NCBI GenBank assembly: GCA_003661015.1
Contig: QMVI01000025.1
Coordinates: forward strand, 1-9,785
DNA from: Methanosarcinales archaeon
GTDB taxonomy: Archaea; Halobacteriota; Methanosarcinia; DSM-18856; Methermicoccaceae
Direction of reading: 5' to 3'
Length of the DNA: 9,785 nt
Part shown: positions 1-5,376 of the stretch, piece by piece
How positions within the stretch are numbered: position 1 is the first letter of the stretch
Layout: the number at the start of each line of letters is the position of its first letter
The notes under the pieces: generated by a model
Database searches by the model: none
What the model was told of the DNA's origin: nothing
The model's input: the letters and a program-made list of their open reading frames with translations, nothing else
Program-made: the position numbers and the translations under genes

Positions 1-546
1 ATAGCGTAAATAAGCGTCCAGCATCACTGTGAACTTGCCGGGGGCACCAGGACATGGGATAGGCATCTTTGGAGTTAATATGATTATCCGTCCCTTATCA
101 AAAGTTTTCACAAGTTTCCCAAGTTTAAGAGCGTCCTCTATCGATGTGTAAAACGTGTTGAAATCGTTTAAAAGGCCCGGAACACTTTCCACATCAGCTT
201 GGCATCCCGTTGCAATTACGAGGTAATCATAGGAATAACTCCTACCACTTGCAACAGTCACTTTTCGATCTGCCAGATCCACACTTTTTACCTCTCCATC
301 TCTTCCAAATACCCCCTTTACTCTCGGACTAATCACTTTCTTCCTTGACATAGTCAGATCTTCCGGTGTATACAGCCCAAAAGGAATGAAAGTGAAACCG
401 CCTTGGAATACATTCACGTCATTCTTGTCCAGTATTGTTATTTCTACCTCACCCTTGGCGATCTCCTTTCTGAATTCTCTTGCCAGTTTGTTTGCTACCG
501 CCGACCCTCCAAGACCAGCACCCAAAATCAAAACTTTTTTTGACAT
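1..546 (-). CDS. Sulfide:quinone oxidoreductase-like FAD-dependent oxidoreductase (N-terminal part, cut by window edge)
   Basis: My translation of the minus strand gives 182 residues from ATG at 546-544 to the window edge, fully open. The protein opens with a Rossmann FAD-binding loop, GAGLGG at residues 9-14, and has the second flavoprotein signature LVIATG at 109-114. Residues 162-171 read PIPCPGAPGK, closely matching the P-I-x-C-x-G-A-P motif of sulfide:quinone oxidoreductases, in which the cysteine (here Cys165) takes part in sulfide oxidation. Family members transfer electrons from sulfide, or from an unknown donor, through FAD to a membrane quinone or, in methanogen relatives, possibly another carrier. 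The start is well placed: AAGGAGGT at 560-553 lies six bases upstream. The C-terminal half, with the second redox cysteine and the membrane-binding part, is outside the window, so SQR, a flavocytochrome c subunit or an NADH dehydrogenase-like role cannot be separated firmly. The upstream repeats and palindrome suggest a regulated gene. Confidence 0.85.
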   Translation of the reverse strand, partial: MSKKVLILGAGLGGSAVANKLAREFRKEIAKGEVEITILDKNDVNVFQGGFTFIPFGLYTPEDLTMSRKKVISPRVKGVFGRDGEVKSVDLADRKVTVASGRSYSYDYLVIATGCQADVESVPGLLNDFNTFYTSIEDALKLGKLVKTFDKGRIIILTPKMPIPCPGAPGKFTVMLDAYLRY

Positions 547-552
547 CTTTAT

Positions 553-560
553 ACCTCCTT
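553..560 (-). promoter_or_regulatory. Ribosome binding site of the SQR-like gene
   Basis: AAGGAGGT on the minus strand, six bases before the ATG at 546. It is a strong match to the archaeal 16S rRNA 3' end and fixes the start codon. Confidence 0.8.
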
Positions 561-613
561 GCAAAAACTAAAAAGCACCTCCATTAGACTAGACTACTCT
601 TTTCCCAATTTCT

Positions 614-695
614 ATACATTTGTATATAAAAGTTTTTCTACATTTGTACATAAATAACAAAACAACCATAGGCTTTTATAAGAAATTTGTATATA
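614..695. repeat. Three ATTTGTAYATA repeats in the SQR-like promoter (candidate operator array)
   Basis: ATTTGTATATA at 618-628, ATTTGTACATA at 642-652 and ATTTGTATATA at 685-695. The first two are centred on the same dyad, TACA-TT-TGTA, at 615-624 and 639-648, exactly 24 bases apart; the third keeps only the right half. The first overlaps the TATA box and the second sits just upstream of it, an arrangement typical of a dimeric winged-helix repressor site. No regulator gene is visible nearby. Confidence 0.45.
623..635 (-). promoter_or_regulatory. Putative TATA box/BRE of the SQR-like gene
   Basis: The minus strand reads AAAAC followed by TTTTATATA, a typical archaeal BRE plus TATA box. A start site about 25 bases downstream would fall near 600 and leave a leader of about 55 bases. 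The TATA box overlaps the first ATTTGTAYATA repeat (618-628), so a protein bound there would compete with TBP. This is inferred from pattern only. Confidence 0.5.
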
Positions 696-700
696 TTATC

Positions 701-720
701 ATCGGAATATATATTCCGAT
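701..720. repeat. Perfect 20-bp palindrome
   Basis: ATCGGAATAT followed directly by ATATTCCGAT, identical on both strands with no spacer. It lies about 85 bp upstream of the SQR-like TATA box and over 500 bp from glnA. The length and perfection suggest a protein-binding operator rather than a terminator, as no T-tract follows. It may also belong to the short minus-strand ORF discussed in the findings. Confidence 0.5.
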
Positions 721-999
721 AGCAGACATCTTAGAAATCCCCCAACAAGGGCTCCCGCCAAAGCACTCACATAGCAACTTCTAGCAGCACTCTACACCAT
801 CTCACAACCCACCTCCAACTGATACTCCATCCAAATCAATGGCAAGTCATTTTGCTGTCAGAAGGGGAAAGGAGTGTGTAAATTGTGACTCTGTAAGAGG
901 ATATGCATTTATGACATTTATGACATTCATGAGAGAGCTTGAAAGCGAGTTTATACAGAACTGGGATTTGATGTGCATGAAAAATGACAACGGAGCTAG

Positions 1000-1173
1000 G
1001 GGTGGTTTTGCAACCCTCATGGAGGGAAAAATTACAACCCTCCGAGAAGTAGACTGAAACCTCATAGAACCTATTTCAGAGAGAACGAAAGATTATTTGG
1101 AATCCCGGTGGAAAAGCTTCTAATGGTGGAGGGGAAGATAAGAAAACCATGGGAGGTTTATAGAAAAGTGTAG
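1000..1173 (+). pseudogene. Possible remnant of an unidentified gene (57-codon open frame without a start)
   Basis: Open frame following a TAG at 997-999 and ending at TAG 1171-1173. The translation has a non-random, charged and aromatic composition: residues 13-22 read KNYNPPRSRL, followed by stretches such as ENERLFGIPV and KPWEVYRKV near the end. There is no ATG, GTG or TTG start with a ribosome binding site in this frame, so if it was coding it has lost its 5' part or been frameshifted; another frame open upstream (839-1057) could hold an earlier piece. I do not recognise the family. A chance ORF is quite possible. Confidence 0.25.
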
Positions 1174-1228
1174 TAGAAGTTTCCCAAATAAGGCTCTTCA
1201 ATCGTTAAATGCTCTTGGATAATCATGA

Positions 1229-1236
1229 GAGGTGAT
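1229..1236 (+). promoter_or_regulatory. Ribosome binding site of glnA (decides the start)
   Basis: GAGGTGAT, four bases before ATG 1241. The GTG at 1232 that would extend the frame by three codons lies inside this site, so it is not the start. Confidence 0.8.
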
Positions 1237-1240
1237 AAAA

Positions 1241-2569
1241 ATGAGTAAAAATAAAAAAGAAAAAATATTTGAAGTGATAGAGGAGAAAAATGTGAGTTTT
1301 GTAAGACTGCAATTCGTTGACATCGAGGGAATACCAAAGAACGTTACCATACCAGTTGCTCAATTGGAAAAAGCAATAGAGAATGGAATAGGTTTTGACG
1401 GCTCTTCTATCAAGGGCTTCGTTAGGATAGAAGAATCTGATATGCTTCTGCGTCCTGATTTAGATACGTTTACAATACTGCCGTGGACTGTGAATAGCGA
1501 GTGTGAGGCAAGGTTGATATGTGATGTGTGTCTCCCAGATGGCACACCTTTTGAAGGGTGTCCAAGATATGTTCTGAAAAGGAATCTTGAAGAAGCTGCT
1601 AAGATGGGATACATTATGAATACTGGACCTGAGATGGAATTTTTTATATTCAAGAGAGAGAATGGTGAGCCAACTACAAAGCCCCAGGATTATGGAGGGT
1701 ACTTTGATCTTGCCCCCATAGACCTCGCCGAGAACATAAAGAACATCATTGTAAGAGTACTGGAGGAAATGGGCTTCAGCGTGGAGGCATCTCATCATGA
1801 AGTTGCATATGGTCAGCATGAGATTGACTTCAAATATGATACCGCTCTGAATACCGCGGACAATGTCATAACATTGAAGTACGTTGCAAAGACCATAGCT
1901 CTAAAGAATGGACTTCACGCAACATTCATGCCGAAACCAATTTTCGGAATCAATGGCTCTGGTATGCACACTCATGTCTCACTTTTCAAGGGAGATGAGA
2001 ACATATTCTATGACCCGAATGAGCCAGATGGTATAAGCGATGTGCTGAGATACTTCGTGGGTGGAGTACTCTCCCACATAAAGGCAATCACTGCTGTAAC
2101 GAATCCAACTGTGAATTCATATAAGAGACTCGTACCTGGATATGAAGCTCCTGTATACATCACATGGTCTGGACCAAATCGCAGCTCTCTCATACGAGTA
2201 CCTGCGGGAAGAGGTAAGAGTACGAGGATTGAAATAAGAAGCCCTGATCCGTCATGTAATCCATATCTTGCGTTTTCGGTAATACTGGCTGCAGGTCTCG
2301 ATGGTATAAAGAACAGAATCGAACCGCCACCGAGAGTAGATATGAACATATATGAACTGAGTGAGGAAGAGAAAAAATCGCTTGGTATAGATTCTCTGCC
2401 GGAGTCTCTTGAAAAAGCTGTTGAGTATTTGAAAGAAGATGAACTGATAAAAGAAGCTTTGGGGGAACATGTGTATAATGACCTCATAAAAGCCGAAATG
2501 ATGGAATGGAATGCCTACAATGCTACAATTCATGATTGGGAGATTGAAAGGTACATAAACAAGTACTAA
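1241..2569 (+). CDS. glnA: Glutamine synthetase, type I-alpha
   Basis: ATP-dependent ligation of ammonia to glutamate, the main ammonium-assimilating step; a cytoplasmic dodecamer. The 442 residues match the usual GSI length. The N-terminal beta-grasp domain carries the flexible loop GFDGSSIKGFVRIEESD (51-67). Catalytic signatures follow: GPEMEFFIF (first metal-binding glutamate), HHEVAYGQHEIDF (further metal-binding glutamates), NGSGMHTHVSLF, the NPTVNSYKRLVPGYEAP substrate/ATP segment, and RVPAGRGKSTRIEIRSPDPSCNPYLAF. Arg62 in FVRIEES equals the glutamine-feedback residue of Bacillus subtilis GS, marking the I-alpha type. The long insertion of the adenylylated I-beta type is absent, so control is probably allosteric and transcriptional. 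The start is ATG 1241, not GTG 1232, because GAGGTGAT (1229-1236) lies ideally before it and GTG falls inside that site. It appears monocistronic, ending with TAA against convergent aroE. Confidence 0.97.
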   Translation: MSKNKKEKIFEVIEEKNVSFVRLQFVDIEGIPKNVTIPVAQLEKAIENGIGFDGSSIKGFVRIEESDMLLRPDLDTFTILPWTVNSECEARLICDVCLPDGTPFEGCPRYVLKRNLEEAAKMGYIMNTGPEMEFFIFKRENGEPTTKPQDYGGYFDLAPIDLAENIKNIIVRVLEEMGFSVEASHHEVAYGQHEIDFKYDTALNTADNVITLKYVAKTIALKNGLHATFMPKPIFGINGSGMHTHVSLFKGDENIFYDPNEPDGISDVLRYFVGGVLSHIKAITAVTNPTVNSYKRLVPGYEAPVYITWSGPNRSSLIRVPAGRGKSTRIEIRSPDPSCNPYLAFSVILAAGLDGIKNRIEPPPRVDMNIYELSEEEKKSLGIDSLPESLEKAVEYLKEDELIKEALGEHVYNDLIKAEMMEWNAYNATIHDWEIERYINKY

Positions 2570-2600
2570 ATTCAAAAATAATAAATAAAAATTTATTTTA
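2570..2600. terminator. A/T-rich bidirectional terminator between glnA and aroE
   Basis: Between the converging stop codons lies AAATAAAAATTTATTTT-like sequence with a weak AAATAAA/TTTATTT dyad. It gives T-rich runs on the plus strand (2588-2612, partly inside the aroE end) and A-to-T runs on the minus strand. Archaeal termination mainly needs U-tracts, so this can serve both genes. There is no strong hairpin. Confidence 0.5.
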
Positions 2601-3407
2601 ATTTTTATTTTTCAATTCATTTCTTACAGCTTTTTCCATCAAATCAGTCGGAGGTTCAATTCCTGTCCATATTCTGAAAGACTCTGCGCCCTGATATACC
2701 AGCATCTTTACACCATCAATTGTCTTTGCCCCAACTTCCCTTGCATCTCTCAACAGCCTCGTTTCGACAGGATTATAGACAATATCAAACACAACTTTGG
2801 TGGGGTCAAGCAATCGTTTTGGTACCAAGCTTTTATCTTCTCGCATCCCAACACTGGTGGTATTTATTATTATGTCTGCCCATCTCACCAGTTGAGGCAA
2901 TTTATCTAGGCCAGAATATTCCGTTCCCAGCCTATCACAGATCTCCTTTGCTTTACTCACTGTTCTATTTGCTACGACCACTTCAGCACCTTTTATATGC
3001 AGGATATAAGAAATCGCCCTATGAACACCCCCTGCCTCTATTATCAGTACTTTTGTTCCTTTGACCTCCACGCCCGCCTCTTTCAAAGAACGATATGCCC
3101 CTGTTGCATCTGTATTAAATCCTTGTATCTCAGAATCGAATTTTATTGTATTGACTGCACCTATCTGAGATGATATCTTATCTGGTGTACAGAACTTCAT
3201 AACTTCGACCTTATGAGGTATTGTTATATTAAGTCCCAAAAAGCCGAGTGCCTTTGCCCCCACTACTGCATGCCCAAGTTCCTCTGGCAAAACATCGAAT
3301 GCAAGATATTCAACATCCAAACCCAAATACTTCAACACAGCATTATGCATGGTGGGTGATAGCGAATGATGAACTGGGTGTCCTATGATCCCTATCAATC
3401 GTTTCAT
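2598..3407 (-). CDS. aroE: Shikimate dehydrogenase (NADP-dependent)
   Basis: Reduces 3-dehydroshikimate to shikimate in the aromatic amino-acid pathway. The 269 residues from ATG 3407 match the family length. Visible motifs: HSLSPTMHN (14-22) and NITIPHK (60-66) for substrate binding, with catalytic Lys66; GAVNTI (83-88); FNTD (97-100) with catalytic Asp100; NRT (147-149) for the NADP 2'-phosphate; NTTSVGM (182-188); and the C-terminal DGVKMLVYQGAESF with Gln239. Start: AAAGGA ends a few bases before ATG 3407 and the protein begins directly at the first strand (KRLIGIIGHP); an ATG 15 codons earlier (3452) has no family support. Oddity: the dinucleotide loop reads IIEAGGVHRA, so the first glycine of the usual GAGG is Glu124. 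It stands alone, convergent with glnA and without other shikimate-pathway genes. Confidence 0.95.
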   Translation of the reverse strand: MKRLIGIIGHPVHHSLSPTMHNAVLKYLGLDVEYLAFDVLPEELGHAVVGAKALGFLGLNITIPHKVEVMKFCTPDKISSQIGAVNTIKFDSEIQGFNTDATGAYRSLKEAGVEVKGTKVLIIEAGGVHRAISYILHIKGAEVVVANRTVSKAKEICDRLGTEYSGLDKLPQLVRWADIIINTTSVGMREDKSLVPKRLLDPTKVVFDIVYNPVETRLLRDAREVGAKTIDGVKMLVYQGAESFRIWTGIEPPTDLMEKAVRNELKNKN

Positions 3408-4216
3408 ATATCCTTTGTTTTGATGCAGTTTTAAGTATTTTGCCCCACTCACAAACTCTCAAATAAAATAATTTTGTATTTTTAATATAATTGGATATAA
3501 TTTTTAGTTATATATTTAGATCACTAACATTTAATTTACAAAAATACATAATTAAAAATTAAAGTATTATTATTAATATTGATATAATTCTTAAGCACAT
3601 ATATTATGTTTTCATGGAAGTTGCACGATTGTAATAAAATCTAGACATTTTTATTATTGGCGGTAATAATCATGGATCTTCTTCTATTTGCATCCGTTTT
3701 AGTATCATATATTCACATATAATGTGGAATAAAAAGTATTCTGGGTAAGATTTTGTGAGAGCTTTATTCCAAATTATATAACAATATACTTACTCTGTTC
3801 TCTATAACCCCCCCTATTCATGCAAATTTCTCGTCAGAGAACCTATTGAAAATTTGTTATTATATAATTTGGAATGAAGAATCCAATAGAAAAGCACATA
3901 TAAAAGATTAAATAAAAAATTTATTATAATTATGTTTTCTTTCTGATACTTAAACAAAAACATTAGAAAATAAAATTATAATTAATCACATATTAAAATG
4001 TTAATAGTAAAAAATATTTTTTATTTGTATATCTATTATACTAACATAAAATTCAAAATACAAATAATATTTTAAAATAAAGAAATATACAATTATATTA
4101 TTAATCTTATTTTAATTTTTTAGGATTTTTTGTCTGTGATTAGAAAGAAAGAGAGTTAAAGCGAATATGTTTGACAAATCAAAAAATTAAAATAATACAT
4201 AACCTTAGGTGGAAAT
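3408..4216. other. Very A+T-rich gene-free stretch upstream of the ABC ATPase cluster
   Basis: About 800 bp with long A/T runs, especially 3450-3600 and 3880-4130. No open frame of useful length was found on either strand. The middle part (about 3600-3880) is more complex and contains the nested inverted repeat listed separately and a run of seven C (3808-3814). The stretch must hold the promoters of aroE (minus) and of the ABC cluster (plus); the A/T background offers many TATA-like sites, so none can be picked reliably. For aroE, ACTTAAAA about 30 bases before ATG 3407 is one candidate. For the cluster, AATTAAAATAAT near 4184-4195 is one. Confidence 0.6.
3766..3875. repeat. Nested inverted repeat in the A+T-rich gap
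   Basis: ATTCCAAATTATATA (3766-3780) plus ACAA (3781-3784) is mirrored by TTGT (3854-3857) and TATATAATTTGGAAT (3861-3875), with only a three-base TAT bulge. Inside it a second pair, GTTCTCT (3797-3803) and AGAGAAC (3836-3842), is nested in register. A further dyad, GGAATAAA (3726-3733) with TTTATTCC (3763-3770), competes with the outer left arm. The RNA could fold into a two-storey stem, or the arms could be termini of a tiny non-coding element of about 110 bp. No target-site duplication is obvious. Confidence 0.5.
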
Positions 4217-4318
4217 ATGGTATCTTATAGTTGGCTGGTGGGATATATAATCCTCACACTTGCATCTCTTGTAAGTCTGATTGGAATGAGATATGTATGG
4301 GGGGCGAGAAAATCATAA
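4217..4318 (+). CDS. Small single-helix membrane protein, or C-terminal remnant of an ABC permease
   Basis: A 33-residue ORF, ATG 4217 to TAA 4316-4318. AGGTGG (4207-4212) lies four bases before the ATG, a good ribosome binding site in an otherwise A/T-only stretch. Residues 6-23 (WLVGYIILTLASLVSLIG) form one clear hydrophobic helix, followed by a positive tail (MRYVWGARKS), which predicts the C-terminus in the cytoplasm. It overlaps the following ABC ATPase by 22 bases in another frame, so their translation is probably coupled. The helix followed by a basic tail, directly upstream of the ATPase, is also what the last helix of a ModB/WtpB-type permease looks like, so this may be the surviving end of a deleted permease. 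TAA at 4193-4195 closes the frame upstream. I do not recognise a family. Confidence 0.5.
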   Translation: MVSYSWLVGYIILTLASLVSLIGMRYVWGARKS

Positions 4319-5376
4319 AGATTGAGAATCTCAATCTGCATGTAGATGGTTTTTCCTTGTCTAATATCAATCTATTCGTTGATACAGAATATTTTACGAT
4401 TCTTGGGAGAACAGGGTCTGGAAAAACCCTTTTGCTTGAATGTATTGCAGGTCTGAAAACTCCAAACTCAGGAAGAATAAGTTTGATGAATAAAGACATA
4501 ACAAACTTGAAGCCAGAAAAGAGATGCATAGGCTATGTGCCACAAGATTATGCACTTTTCCCTCACATGAGTGTTGAAAAAAACATAAAATTTGGTATCA
4601 TCATGAGAAAAATGCATCCTGATAAGGTTAAAAGGATTTCTGATCACTTGGATATTTCTCATCTTTTAGGGCGGTCTGTGAGAGATCTTAGTGGTGGAGA
4701 GAAGCAGAAAGTTGCACTAGCTAGAGCGCTTGTGCTTGAACCGAAAGTTCTACTTCTCGACGAACCGACTGCAGCCCTTGACAAACAGACGAAAGAAGAG
4801 ATATGGAAAGTCCTGAAAGAGGTAAGAGAATATATGGACATAGCAGTCATACATGTGACACATGACTTTGAAGAGGCTTTTGCACTTGGCGACAGGATTG
4901 CGGTGATGGAAAATGGAAAAATAATACAAGAAGGTGTGCCTGAAAAAGTTTTTAGAGAGCCAATGGATGACAGAATCGCGAATTTCCTTGGTGCGAGAAA
5001 CATCATCGAGGGCGAGGTCGTTGATGTACTAGAAGATGTTGTGAATGTATCATGGAATGGATATATCCTAGAAATACCAAAAAATAATTTTAGTTTTTCA
5101 ATCAAAGATCGTATAAAGTTATGCATACGTCCAGAAGATGTTCATATAGTCCGAGAAGACATACCATCAAGACGGCGAGAAAATCAACTTATTGGCAGAA
5201 TCATAAAAGTACTTCCACGAGGTGCTTTTGTTACGATGTTTGTTGGGGTAGGTTCAGAAGAGCGTGTGGTGGATGTTCCAACTCATGTCTATGAGAAACT
5301 TGGATTGTTTGAAGATAAGGAAATAAAAATATCGCTTAAAAAGGATAGATTGCACTGTATGGGGGCTGTTGAATGA
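4297..5376 (+). CDS. ABC transporter ATP-binding protein, tungstate/molybdate (WtpC/ModC)-like
   Basis: A 359-residue cytoplasmic ATPase that would drive an oxyanion or similar importer. All nucleotide-binding motifs are intact: Walker A GRTGSGKT (37-44), Q-loop VPQDYALFPHMS (Gln83), signature LSGGEKQ (131-137), Walker B VLLLDEP (151-157), D-loop ALD and H-loop His189 in VTHDF. After about residue 235 comes a C-terminal TOBE-like region (two stretches near 236-290 and 297-352), as in WtpC, ModC and PotA/CysA-type ATPases, where it binds ligand or regulates activity. Start chosen: ATG 4297, so the protein begins MGGEKIIKIENL, directly at the first strand; a TTG at 4231 would add 22 unrelated residues and overlap the small membrane ORF. 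The ribosome binding site is weak, consistent with coupling to that ORF. The downstream gene overlaps by ATGA. No permease or substrate-binding protein adjoins it, so the substrate (tungstate, molybdate, sulfate or other) is unknown. Confidence 0.9.
   Translation: MGGEKIIKIENLNLHVDGFSLSNINLFVDTEYFTILGRTGSGKTLLLECIAGLKTPNSGRISLMNKDITNLKPEKRCIGYVPQDYALFPHMSVEKNIKFGIIMRKMHPDKVKRISDHLDISHLLGRSVRDLSGGEKQKVALARALVLEPKVLLLDEPTAALDKQTKEEIWKVLKEVREYMDIAVIHVTHDFEEAFALGDRIAVMENGKIIQEGVPEKVFREPMDDRIANFLGARNIIEGEVVDVLEDVVNVSWNGYILEIPKNNFSFSIKDRIKLCIRPEDVHIVREDIPSRRRENQLIGRIIKVLPRGAFVTMFVGVGSEERVVDVPTHVYEKLGLFEDKEIKISLKKDRLHCMGAVE

Larger units (their letters stand above)
721..1240. other. Long gap upstream of glnA without a convincing intact gene
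   Basis: This stretch lies between the SQR-like control region and glnA. Overlapping 72-codon frames occur on both strands near 839-1065, but neither has a good ribosome binding site or recognisable family features. A more protein-like frame lies at 1000-1173 (separate entry). Two mutually exclusive small hairpins can form: CCCTC 1014-1018 with GAGGG 1022-1026, or GGAGGG 1021-1026 with CCCTCC 1038-1043. I found no GGAA-N6-TTCC site (the NrpR nitrogen-repressor operator of methanogens) between 1060 and 1240. Confidence 0.5.

Noticed and set aside
839..1065. Overlapping 72-codon frames on both strands
   Set aside because: They shadow each other, have no good ribosome binding site, and the + frame is rich in repeated Met-Thr-Phe from a short tandem TTTATGACA; at most part of a decayed gene.
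1060..1240. NrpR operator (GGAA-N6-TTCC) for glnA
   Set aside because: No correctly spaced pair was found on reading the stretch.
3408..3452. 15-codon N-terminal extension of aroE from ATG 3452
   Set aside because: ATG 3407 has AAAGGA just upstream and begins directly at the conserved first strand of shikimate dehydrogenases.
3672..3722. 16-codon hydrophobic ORF MDLLLFASVLVSYIHI
   Set aside because: No ribosome binding site, very short, in an A/T-rich region where such frames arise by chance.
4231..4296. TTG-initiated 22-residue extension of the ABC ATPase
   Set aside because: The added residues have no family similarity and overlap the small membrane ORF; ATG 4297 starts exactly at the first conserved strand.
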